The position numbers and the translations under genes were made by a program. Of a stretch of 64,000 nt of DNA, positions 21,306 through 32,160 are shown piece by piece (the first letter of the stretch is position 1; every line of letters begins with the position of its first letter). This DNA is from Rhizoclosmatium globosum (taxonomy: Eukaryota; Chytridiomycota; Chytridiomycetes; Chytridiales; Chytriomycetaceae), in assembly GCA_002104985.1 (NCBI GenBank), contig MCGO01000010.1, positions 248,001-312,000 on the forward strand, given 5' to 3'. The notes beneath the pieces are model-generated. The model did no database searches and was not told the DNA's origin. It saw nothing but the letters and a program-made list of their open reading frames with translations.

Positions 21306-24300
21306 ATGATTCACCACAGCCTGTGCACTCGACAGCTCCACCACACTTCGCGGAGCAGTGGGGCACTCTCGGGCTTGTTAACGCGGGTGATACCGTCGTG
21401 GCTCAAGCCGAATTCAAAGCCCGAAACCGAGCCGGCGCCAGGCTCAGTCGCCGACGTTCGCGCCGATCTTCAAACGTTGTCGCTGCGCATCGACGAGCAC
21501 CGCGCCAGTCTCGCCGCGCTTCAAAGTAGTCAGCGAGACACTCTTGGCGCTGTGCGGGCCGCCCTCAAATCAACTATCTCCGCCGCTGAACGAATCCAGA
21601 AAGCCGCTCCATCGGACATGTCCCGTTTCCTGCTCGATGAAAGGTCCAATTCGGCTGATCTTGTCGACTTCAATGCTCTCAAGGAACAGTTCAAATACTC
21701 CCAGAGCTTGCTCAAGTCACTGACAAAAGATATTACCCTCCTGAAAGCTCATGTTGACTCGGCTAATACCACAAATTCAAAGCTTTGGAATTGCGTGGAA
21801 GACCTGGAATCAAGTTTATTCGATCTGGAAATCGTTAAAAAGCGCCTGAAAGAGGCTGAGAAACTTGAAGCACAACAGAAAGCTCGACTTGCATCAACAG
21901 CACAAACACCATCGTCAACAGCATCAGCTTTGCCTGATGTTAAACCGCTACGAACAGCTGCCTCAAAGCGAAAAAGGAAGGATAATCCCGTCTTCAATAC
22001 TCCAGCTGAAGACCTTACCGACACAATCATAGCATCTCTTGCATCATTGAAAATCCTGCCCAATCCGTTGGTCTCAACCTTAAACCCAAATGCTCATGTG
22101 TTTATCTTGAATACAAAGGAAGCTGCAAATAATTTCATCTCGACTGTTCAGCAAATATCGGCGAGGAACAACAATATCTTGAATGTAGTCGGAATGGACG
22201 TTGAATTCTGGCAAACTGAGCCAGCAACTATTCAGCTTGCATTTTCGGCCGAGGTTGTCGTGATTTTCCAGATTTATGGAATGTGTGGAGTGACAGGACA
22301 ACCAAAAGAGCCCCGAGTGAATCCAAATTCATTTCCTCGAGCTCTTGCAGCATTCCTTGAATCTGTTCATGTTCGAAAGACTGGAGTAGCTATTTACTCG
22401 GATTGCTTAAAGATTTTAACTTCATTGAATGTAGAGGTATGTATTCCATGTATCTCCCAATTCAGTCTGCTTACTACAAAATAGACCAAAAACTTAGCAG
22501 ATCCTGCGAAAATTGCAACTTCGATGAGCGTTGGATCGCGTTCGCGTAGCTTGGCCTCTATTTATTACTCGTGAGTTAATTCAGGATAGTATTGAATATC
22601 CTAATCCTGAACTTAGTTTCGTTGACCCATCTACGCCCTTCAAGAGTATTTCAAAAAGCGCAACTGGATTCAATTGGAGTGCTCCAGAGCTTGACACTGC
22701 CGCCATTGAATATGCTGCGAATGACGCATTAGCATCGCTCCTTTGTTATCGAGCAATGGTCAACGAGCCAAACGTGGCCACAGCACCTTGGGAGAAAAAC
22801 GCCAAATCACAAGCAGCAGAGTATAATGCAGCCGAAGAAGAAAGAAACTGGCAAGAATTCCAATCTGTCCGTGATGAATACAACTTGACAGCCAAAAGTC
22901 CCAAAAAACTTCGCCCTGGATCGCTTCCTTCCCTACAACCCTCAGAATCAGATATGATGAACTCGTTTGCCGAGATTCCATCGGATCTCAGCTTTTCTGA
23001 GGCTCCTGAAACGGAAAAGAAACCAACCACTCATCGACACAAGACCACGGTGACAAAAATCGTCCCAAAAGCTGCCGACGAAAACAGTGACTCTCCTTCA
23101 TCAGTAAAAGCAGAGATGATAAGAAAGTATACCTTACAGCACCACCAACCTCCCTTTAAGCCAACGAAAATCCAAGCTCTCCCCTTGGAGCTGGAGCAGG
23201 CCATGTTCCGTGCGCTACTCGCGTCTGGAGACTTGGAAAAGTATATCAAAGATGATAAACCTTTGTATCTCATGGCTGTTCTCAAGCACCTTGTTGGCGG
23301 AATTTGGGCAGCCACTGAAAAATATCTCTCGCCGTCATTACCGCCAGAAAAAATGGAGAAGATTCAAGCGATTCTTGCCATCAAATCACCTGAGGCAAGA
23401 CGACTTGTTGCTTTCGAAGTCACTGATATGGTGAGTAGAATTCACATCCACTATCTGAACAATATCTAACGATATCATCCTTCCGCAGTGGTTCAAAAAA
23501 ATGTATTTGATTGATTTCCATCGCAGCGGTCCCACAGGAGTCATCAACCGAAAACTCGCCATTGAAGCGCCAAAGTGGGAAGAAACAGCTAAAGTTGATA
23601 TGCTCGTCTCCGGCCTCGAAATGCTTTCTCCTTCAACAAACCCTGACACTTTGTACCCAACATCACAGCAACAACCTTCAAGTATGAAGAGCGAATTGAT
23701 TCAAGTCTGGAACCGAACAAACCCAACATCTCCCATCAAGTCTGTTGTACTCCCCATGACTCCGGAGTTTGAAGTTGCTCTGTTTAAGAGTGTTGTCGCG
23801 TCAGGAGACTTGCATGGGTACATCAACCAGTCAAGCCCCGAGTCCTCCTGTGTATACGCCTTTTTCCTCATGAAGGCAATAGTAAACAGATGGAACGACT
23901 CGGAAAAGTACCTCCCCACAAGTCCATCATCGGATACACTAAAGCTCTTGAACGTGAAGGGCGGGCTATTCGTGAAACGCGCTTTAGCAATTGACGCGAT
24001 TTGTGGGTTGCTGGAGCGAGGGTATCTATCAACCTTCACGTACATTGACAATAACATCCCAAGCATAACAATTGGGTCGTCGTGGAATGAAGATGCACTG
24101 GATATTTTGAAGGAAATGGGACCGGTGGAAGACGCAGAGATGCCGCAAATGTTTTTGGGGTCCAAGAAGATTACTGATATTTGGGAGGAGTATGATGGAT
24201 TGGATGGGGATAAGGTGCAGGAGTGGAAACTGGCAAACTTTAAATTCGCAGCGGATATTAGGAGGTTTGAAATCCTGATTGTGGCTTTTGACCGCATATT

Positions 24301-24514
24301 TGGAAAGGACGAGCAGAAATGGAATAAGTTCTTTGATGAATCTGCCAAATGGGATATGGTTTGGTTTGTGCCGGATGGTGTAAATGCCAGTAATGTGGAG
24401 GCAAGAATGAAAGCGATTGGAGGTATGGATGATGGAAAAAGGGGCAATCCAATGTCCCTCAGAAGGATTTATCGGATAATTAGCCGAAACAAACTTGCAT
24501 TCGACGTTCAATAA
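21306..24514 (+). CDS. Putative mitochondrial DEDD 3'-5' exonuclease (WRN-exo-like) with a duplicated C-terminal domain
   Basis: The exons are 21306-22436, 22485-22570, 22617-23430 and 23489-24514 (1018 residues). The N-terminus (MIHHSLCTRQLHHTSRSS) resembles a mitochondrial presequence. Helical coiled-coil follows to about residue 210. An exonuclease fold then shows ExoI VVGMDVEF (DxE), ExoII KTGVAIYSD and ExoIII YAANDALAS (Y-x3-D), which defines a DEDDy active site. The region beyond holds two related blocks of about 110 residues (23104-23430 and 23683-24012). They share the patterns xLPxxxExAxFxxxxASGDLxxYI and WxxxEKYL and are separated by a Ser/Pro linker. I do not recognise that domain. 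It is not RRP6 or EXOSC10, because no HRDC region is seen. Confidence 0.75.
23104..24012 (+). repeat. Tandem duplicated protein domain within the exonuclease gene
   Basis: Copy 1 (23104-23430) contains ALPLELEQAMFRALLASGD, YIKDDKP, GIWAATEKYL and a terminal ARRLVAFEV. Copy 2 (23683-24012) contains VLPMTPEFEVALFKSVVASG, YINQSSP, RWNDSEKYL and VKRALAIDAI. The similarity is seen in protein, not obviously in DNA, so the duplication is old. An intron falls between the copies at 23431-23488. Confidence 0.65.
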
Positions 24515-24584
24515 AGGAAACTGTGTTTATACTATTTATGATGAGAAAACAAGTAAACGATAAAAGAGATCAACAGAAAAAAAT

Positions 24585-27500
24585 CTAGCTGGTTTTAAAG
24601 GTGCTGCTTTTCTTGGTACGTCTAGTTTGAACTTCAAATACGCGCTTAACCTTTTTTGTGGAAATGTTTTCACGACCAATTTCAGAAAGTGGTGAATTTT
24701 GATCCAAAGAAGCTACAATGTGCTTTGGAGTCGCATCGTTACCATTGAATTGCAAGTACAAGTCCTGTTTGAATTGTGAGTACAAATCCAGGAAAAGAAC
24801 GTTTACGAATGATACTTACATAATCGTAGTACCCAGAAACGGATCCGTCTTTCTTTCTTTCCATAAGAGTGGAGTTATTTCGATTAGGAACTCCATCATT
24901 ATTCGATCCTTGACGATTCGATTTCTGTGACTGGTCCCTCTCCGGCTCAACAGCGTTTGTGGTTTGAATACGACGAATCAAGCCCTCAAGCGGATTGGTA
25001 AAGGATCCTCTCTGAGACAAGTGTCTGCTCAATTTCTGTGAATTATGTCTCTTCTTTTCCTCCTCAACACGCTCATTCACGACTTTGGTCAAGCGTGGGA
25101 TACCAATACGTGTCAAGGGAGGATTCACTCGTTCGCCACGTTCTCTCGCACTTTCGGCTTTGATTGCGTGTTTTGCGAGGAGGAGTTCGTCAATTTCGAT
25201 AATCAGGGAGGCCCAAGAGAAGTAGTATCGGTCTTCAGCGGCTTGCAACACCTTTTGGAAGGTTGAGTTGACCATACCAATGAACACGTTGATGAGGATG
25301 ATGTTGACGGCAAAGAAGAAACACATGAACAGAATGATCGCAAAGTTCACGGAAGTGGCGTTACGGAAGTCGTCTGTTGGTTGTCAAATAGTTAGTGAGA
25401 CGTGTCGAGTTCTTCTGTTATGAGGTTAAAAACAAACCGTAAGATCCCTGGGAAAAAAACAGTCTCAATCCCCAGATTAATCCACCGGGCAATAGTGATT
25501 TCCAATCTGTATCGTCAGAATTCGCCAGAGTTCCGATTGTTGTGCTATTATATGATGGGGCAGCAGCGTTCAAAGCACCAAAAGGAGCCATTTGCAACCA
25601 CAACGCAGAACCAAACCCAGCCAACACAATTGAAAGAATCATCAAGAATTGAGTCACGTTCTTGTTAACAATTGTAGTGAACACCGTGGTCAACGGACCC
25701 AGCTCTCTAAAACCGCGGAAGTAGTACAACATTTGAAGCCACCTATACTCGAAAGTCAGTCAATTCAGTCAATCCAAGGCAAAGAAGTTACCCAACAACG
25801 GCGTAAAGGGTCATTCCAACAGTTTCAACAGCATTCCATCTGGCCACTCGGAACACAACAATCACCAAGAAAATAACAAGATTCAGGTACTTCAAAAGAG
25901 TGTGGTTCCTGGAGAACCCAGTAAACACTTTCCGCTTGAGCAACCTTGCTTGAGTCAGCAATTCATACAACATGTACAAATTCGAAAAGAGCAAAAACAC
26001 TTCACAGACGAGTCGAAACACGGATTCAGGTGTGTCTGGGAACTTATAATTGTACAACCGCTCGTCATTGTTTGCATTAGGATCCATATAGTTGACACCA
26101 TTTGGAAGCAACGCCAGTGCAACAGAGAAAATAAACATGTACAGCAAGTTTGCGTAGAACCGGAACGTGAAGATTCTTTGTGCGTACAAAATCCATTTCG
26201 CTCGCAAAAGGGCTTTGAAGACGGGGATGTTTAGGATATCAATGTTTTGGTTCCGAATCGCCATTGCAAGTGCGCCGTCGGAGTGGTTCATGATTGTCGA
26301 ATCGTTGTATGTATCGATTTCTGAGAGACAGACACGGGTTCTGCGGGCGGATCCGTATGTCCAGATGGTTCGAGACTTGTAGTTCAAGATTGCTTCCACC
26401 ATGTTTGCCTGTGATCTGTGGACTGCCACGAGGAGAGGAGTCATTTTGTCTAGGTTTGATTGTGTGTCATCGACACGGTGGGGGTGGTATTGGTTCTCCT
26501 CAATTTTGATTGTTGGTGCAGCTTCTCCAAACTTCTTTGGGCGAATTCCAGATTCGAGCTGGTGGTAAATATGACCGACTTTGATTTCTTTTATAGACAC
26601 AACGCTCTCGTCCTCGGCTTTGTCCAGTTGTTGCATTGCAAGAAGTGCGTCTGAGGATGCGACTACTTCAGGGAGTTGGGCTTCCATTGCATCAACAGAG
26701 CTGAATTGATCAAGTGCTTTGGGAACATCGATTCCACGAGCGTTGCTGACGTATCCATACCAAGCGAGTACGTGGAGAACATTGTTTTCATTGTAATCTT
26801 TGGTATTTGGATCGATACCAACAGTATGGATAAGGTAATCGACGATTTTGTGGTGTCCCATAACTGCAGCAAACGCCAAAACGGTTTCGCCCATCTGAAT
26901 ATTGGTCGAATTTAGCTTGTTGAATACATGAGAAACGGATAGGGAGAGATCTAATCCCGAGCCCAAACCAATACCATACATTGCACACTCAAAAGTCACA
27001 GTGCTCCTCTTTCTGACACCCATCCAAGATAACCGACACAGGAATAAAATCGGATAAAACTCACGTAAAAGGAACCAATTCGCTCATCTCTGTCGAAAAA
27101 GGTACCACGAGCACGAGGCAGGAAGACATCCGCGCCCTTTTGGATCAGCAGCTTCAAGATGGTGGTATCATCGCCAAAGACAACGACGGCAAGGTGCGCA
27201 GGAGACTCGCCCCAATAGGCATGTTTTTCGTAAACAGTGTTGATGAGGAGATGGAGGCGATCAAAAGGTTTAAGTGTGTTTTCTGGGTTGTTTGGACTGT
27301 AAGGGCCTTCACTGAGAAGGTACTGTAGGAGATCCGTGTTCTTTTGGATGAGGGCATAGTGCTATTTGATTGGGGTGAGTGATTGAGAACAAGCAAATTG
27401 GTAGTTAGTTGCAGACGCACCAAGATCGTTTCACCCTCGGGCCCTCTCTCAGTCCAGATTGCGTCTTCAACCGCACGGGCTTCCCTGCAGAAAGCCGCCG

Positions 27501-27789
27501 TAGCCGCACGAGAGGCGGTGACCTTCGCAAGGGCGGCAGTCACACTTCCATTGTCCCTGTTTGAGTCGTAGTTTCTGATGAGCCATTCATCGAGACGCCG
27601 CCGCTTTTCGGACTTGACAAACGCCGCAACGCCACGTGCGCTTTTGTGTTCGGACACGGCGCTCCAAATCGACGTGGGCGTCGCAGCGAGAACGTCGTAG
27701 AGAACGTCTGGCGACACACTCTCTTCTTTGGTGGCACCGCGCCAGAGAAGCGCATTCACTGCGACTCCGAGATGGCGGTCAAGGTTCAT
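24585..27789 (-). CDS. TRPV-like ankyrin-repeat cation channel
   Basis: The exons on the minus strand are 27421-27789, 27065-27361, 25792-26987, 25438-25742, 24820-25373 and 24585-24764 (966 residues, one frame). Ankyrin-type repeats are GESPAHLAVVFGDDTTILKL, GETVLAFAAVMGHHKIVDYL, NNVLHVLAWYGY and MTPLLVAVHRSQANMVEAIL. The block IWTYG...LSEIDTY, followed by LLRAKWILYAQRIFTFRFYA before helix S1, copies the TRPV layout at the ankyrin-S1 boundary. Several membrane helices follow, and the last one reads FFFAVNIILINVFIGMVNSTF, the ion-transport S6 pattern. The C-terminus is basic and Ser-rich. Calcium entry at the plasma or flagellar membrane is the likely role, by family inference. Confidence 0.8.
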
Positions 27790-28139
27790 TGGCGAGAGAG
27801 AAGGTGGTGGTTCGTGAAAGTTGGTGTGGATTGTGATTTGGAGATGAAAAAGAAGACAGAAGATCAGATCACAGTGCGCACTGTCCTCATCTATTTATTA
27901 TACCAAAAGATCATTGATATGTGGTGTTAGCATGTTCGTTTTGTGGATCGAATGCGTGTCATTTACTACTCTAGTCTCTTATCTTGTGGTGATTCTACGA
28001 TTGATCCATGGAGAATTTAACCTCTTTAAATAGAATAATTAACGCAGTATGACTCCGCCAAGCGACGACGATACAAGATAAGGGAGGGCGCTCATAGTGA
28101 GTCATATACTATCTCCACACCCCAAAAACCACTACAAAA
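27790..28139. promoter_or_regulatory. Divergent intergenic region between the TRPV-like gene and the cNMP-domain D-LDH gene
   Basis: These 350 bp separate two start codons on opposite strands and so must hold both promoters. AT-rich patches occur at about 27888-27905 and 28018-28050. No defined operator or RNA gene was recognised. Confidence 0.4.
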
Positions 28140-29857
28140 ATGCCAGTACGTCCCTTTCTGGCTTTCCATCACAATTCAATTTGTAACAAAACCAACAAAC
28201 AAAACCAACCACGAATACTGCATAGATGACAGTCGGAACCCCAGAAACGCTCTCTGTCCTCGCCAACTCGTCGCTCTTCCCCGGTCTCACCGAGGCCCAG
28301 CTCCAGTCGATTGCCTCTGAGATGGAGCTCAGTGTGTTCAACAAGGGCGAGGTTCTCTACCGCGAAGGCGACAAGGCCTCGTACTTGTTCCTGATCACAG
28401 CCGGCCAAGTCGAAGTGTCCAAGCGAGTGGATTCCAACGACGAGACATCCGAGTCTGTCAAGCTGGTCACACTTGGACCAGGCGAGTACGTTGGCGAATC
28501 CATTGTGAGTGTCGCTGTTGTTTATTCCTTTTCTGATCTAATAACCAACCAACCAACCAACCAACCAACCAACCAACCAACCAACCAACCAAACCAGCTC
28601 TCTGGCCTCCCAATCAATGCCACAATTGTGTCCGCCGAAGACAACACGTCGGCCCTGCGCCTCGACCACGCCACCTTCGCGTCGCTGCTGAGTGAGCACC
28701 CAGCCTTGTCCGCATCGCTGCTCAAGGGTCTCTCGCACGAGCTCCGCACTTTCAGAAACGTCCTCACATCAACCCTCGCAAAACACGCTGCTGCCACAAA
28801 GAAGGCCGCCTCCTCAACAAAGAAGACGATCCAAATGTCGGTCTTTGACTTTATGCGCCACGAGAAGGAATCCTTTGAACAGGCCGTGTCAAACTTCGAA
28901 GCAACCCTCCCTGAAGATACCCAACTCGTTGTCCAGTACTTTGAGCCTAAGCTCGATATCAACACTGTCCGTCTTGCCGCCGGCTCCCAGGTCGTCTGCA
29001 TCTTTGTGAACGATACTGCCACCGCCGACGTTCTCACTGCCCTTTCCGCCATGGGTGTCAAGCTGCTCGCCCTCCGTTGCGCCGGATTCGACATGGTTGA
29101 CCTCAAGGCCGCAAAGGCCCTCAACATTGACATTGCCCGTGTCCCCGCCTACTCCCCCTACGCCGTCGCCGAATTCGCAGCAACCCTCGCAATGTCCTTG
29201 AACAGAAAAATCGTGCCCGCCTCTCAACGCGTCAAGACTGGAAACTTTTCTCTCGCCGGTCTCGTTGGTTTCGATTTCTACGGAAAGACTGTCGGTGTCA
29301 TTGGAACTGGAAAGATTGGACAATGTTTCATCAAGATTATGCTTGGTTTCGGGTGCAAGGTTGTCATGTATGATGCGTACCCTTCAAAAGAAGTTGCTAC
29401 TTGGGAGAACTGTACCTATGTCACTCTTGACGAGCTGTACGCTCAGTCTCGTGTCATTTCTCTGCATGCGCCATTGTTCCCTGAGACGATGCACATGATC
29501 AATGCCCAAAGTATTGCAAAGATGCAACGTGGTGTTATTCTCATCAACACTTCTCGTGGTGGTTTGGTCAACACTAAGGATCTTATTGATGGAATCAAGT
29601 CCGGACATGTCGCTGCTGCAGGTCTTGACGTGTACGAGAACGAAAAGTCTCTCTTCTTTGAGGACCACTCGCTCACCATTATGCAGGATGAGTACTACGC
29701 TCGTCTCATGACTTTCCCCAATGTAATTGTCACTGGACACCAGGCTTTCTTGAGTGAAGAGGCTCTTGAAGCTATCGGCCGTGTCACCATGCACAACGTC
29801 TTCCAAAAGATGGTTGAGGGCAAGACTGGCAAGGAATTGGACAATGTTGTCTTGTAA
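28140..29857 (+). CDS. Fusion of a cyclic-nucleotide-binding-type domain and a D-lactate dehydrogenase
   Basis: The exons are 28140-28145, 28226-28504 and 28598-29857 (514 residues). Residues about 12-140 form a CNB fold: SSLFPGLTEAQLQSIASEM, FNKGEVLYREGD, FLITAGQVEV, LGPGEYVGESIL and ALRLDHATFASLL. In the phosphate-binding cassette the Glu of GES is kept, but the usual Arg before A-x-[VI] is Asn (PINATIV), so cAMP binding is doubtful. Residues about 185-514 form a D-2-hydroxyacid dehydrogenase of LdhA type. They show the catalytic Arg in LALRCAGFDMVDL, the NAD fold GVIGTGKIGQ, AYSPYAVAEFA, the Glu in GLDVYENEKSLFFED and the His in TGHQAFLSEEAL. It should reduce pyruvate to D-lactate with NADH, possibly under control of the N-terminal domain. 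Confidence 0.88.
28541..28593 (+). repeat. Tetranucleotide microsatellite in an intron
   Basis: About twelve AACC units lie in intron 2 (28505-28597) of the D-LDH fusion gene, reaching almost to its AG acceptor. Similar short AACCAACC runs precede other genes here, for example at 1-9, 2746-2758 and 20866-20880. Confidence 0.85.
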
Positions 29858-29997
29858 TCATTCTTTCTTTCCTGCTGCGTTCTCTTTTTCTTCCTCTTTC
29901 TGGATTCCATGTGGTGAATCATGTATGCAATGTTTCAGTATTCTTCTCTCCTTCTTTTTTGTAATATCATACGAATAAACCATTGTAAAAGACAAAG

Positions 29998-32036
29998 TTA
30001 AGTGAATGCAAACACTTCAACATTCAAACAGTCAAACGTCTTGTCATGTGTCCCAGTCAATGGCCCATTCTCAAATGTTTTACACGTTCCCGTTGTCCCC
30101 ATTGATAAATCTTGATTGAGCCACAAACCCACGTCGGATCTACAATAATTGTCAGGTATCAAAGTGACTGGGGCAACAAAAATCTCGAAGCTTACCCTCC
30201 ACCTCCGACTGTAATTTCGTTGCGAGTGGCCATAATGAACATGGAAGCTTGGTACTGAATATAATCCCTTCGCGCGTTCATCTTTTCTTCTTCCTCTGGA
30301 GTAAATTCACCTGGAGTTGGTGTATCCAAGTTTTCCGTTCGTCCAATCCAAGGATACAGTTTCGCGAATGGCGATAATGTGAAAAGAAATGTCTCTCCTA
30401 CGAAACAGACAAGAATGAGGTGATCTCAAAAGAGAACAAAGAAATATACAAACCAGTTCCATAAAACTGATTCCGTCCCTTCTCATCATCCGGCCACCCT
30501 TCCGACAAATAAGCCCCAAATATACTCGTCTGTGTTTCAACAACAAGCATCAACGGCTTCCGCCCCATCGTCCGATTAAACAGCGTCGTGATATGATGCC
30601 CATGATCCCTCGTCGTGAACACAAGCTCCAAATCCATCATCCGCATACTCGGAGGAATCCAACTCCAAAACACAATCCAATGCTCCTCCTTTATAAACGC
30701 GCTTCCCTTGAAACTATTCGGGTCCGTCTTGCTCCCATCAAACTTGACTTCCTCGCTCTGCTTCAGCTTCGGAATCGCGCGTTGGTATCGATACTGTGAC
30801 TCGTGCAGATCGTCAATGAAACTAAGTGCAATAAGGGCAGTGTGTAAGTGATTTCCGGATCGGATGTCAGCTTCGTTCGTCATTTTCAAGTTCCACGCGG
30901 AGGTAAAGAACCGTTCGGTTGTGTATTCTGGGTTCGTGGAGGTTTCTTCAAAGAGTTTTGTGAGGTCTGCTAAGGTTGTGCATTTTAGGATTTCGGATTT
31001 TCGGGAGAGGATGAGGGCGACGCCGATGCGGAAGAGGGTTTTGTAGCCTTCGAGCATGAAGCTGTCGAGGATGCGCCAGACGGTTTGTTGGGGGAGTACG
31101 CCGATGTAGAAATCGGTTAGCCATCGCGTCCATAGTGGCTCTGAGGTTCCTGATTGTAGTTCGGTCATGTGGTGATGGACTTTGGAGTTGTTGCTGTGGA
31201 CAAGGTTGCTAAATGCTCGGCTCATGTAGTTGACGTCTTTTCGGTATGTGGCAAAAAACTTCCAGTCTTTTGTTTTTGGTTTCTTGGTAGACAAGTGAGG
31301 GCTTCCGGGGCTTCCTGGACTTGTAGCCCCAGCTTGACTGGTTGTAAAGGCTTGTTTCACAACAGATACCATTGCTCCTAACGCTGAAAGGAATACAAGT
31401 ACTTTAGAATTGCAGTTGACATAAAATTAACTCATCACCTTCATCTCGAGATTTCATGTGGTGGCATAACAGAGTTGTGAGAGTTGTGATAAACGGGCAA
31501 TATTCGAGGGATGGAAAGTCGTGAGCAAGCATACACAGAATATGATCTGCTAGCAAAGTTCCTTCCGGAGTCAATGCCAAAGAATTTTGATGCGAGCGTC
31601 CTCCAAACGTAGGTGGTAACGGTGCTGTCGGAACTGTTGCTCCATATGTCCTCTTCAACGCGACGTCAAAGTTCATTTCGTATTCTATGTTGATATCAGC
31701 CAACTCAACGGCCAGCATCTCATCAGGGTATATTACCATCCATTTTGTCTACTTTTAATATTTTGGCATACACGAAACCTGTATTTGATAATGCTGAGAG
31801 TGTGTTTTGGATGTTGTCTCCCACGAACCTCGCAACTCGTTGGGAATACCAGCACGGACCATTTTGAGAAGCTTCGTTTTCTCCACATCAGCTGCTTCGT
31901 AAAGTTTAATCGTTGCTGGTCCCAGCCAGGCATCCTCTGTTGTCTATATTGAAGCCAGGTTCAGTCAATTCCCAAATAGTCATCACATTATAATAGAAAC
32001 CTTGCTGACTTGCTCGTCAATCTTTAGCTTCGCCAT
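29998..32036 (-). CDS. TBC1D24-like protein (Rab-GAP TBC domain plus TLDc domain)
   Basis: TBC1D24/Skywalker proteins act in endosome and vesicle traffic. The exons on the minus strand are 32001-32036, 31829-31943, 31737-31778, 31439-31684, 30455-31383, 30196-30398 and 29998-30139 (570 residues; the human protein has about 559). The TBC domain starts VRAGIPNELRG and includes DFPSLEYCPFITTLTTLLCHHMKSRDEAL and a C-terminal WLTDFYIGVLPQQTVWRILD. It lacks an obvious catalytic Arg finger in IPxxxRG...R/Q form, as in TBC1D24. The TLDc domain runs from WSWIPPSMRMMDLELVFTT through GAYLSEGWP and FYGTGETFLFTL to CKTFENGPL near the end. The next gene starts 125 bp away on the other strand. Confidence 0.85.
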
Positions 32037-32160
32037 GTCAACCCAGACTTCCGCCATTTCATTAGCCATTGTCGTAGCGATTGTTCGTTGTTTGGGTTTG
32101 GGAAGAAGGAAAAGAAGGGATCGAACACTTCCGCAGCCCAACCAACCACGTCAACCACCA

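Noticed and set aside
21306..24514. RRP6/EXOSC10 assignment for the exonuclease
   Set aside because: DEDD motifs are present but no HRDC or PMC2NT region was seen, and the N-terminus looks mitochondrial.
28541..28593. Telomere-like or regulatory array from the AACC repeats
   Set aside because: It is a plain tetranucleotide microsatellite inside an intron, without the telomere unit.
30398..31372. Independent gene from the TLDc-containing frame
   Set aside because: Upstream exons to 32036 splice in frame and supply the TBC domain, so it is one TBC1D24-like gene.
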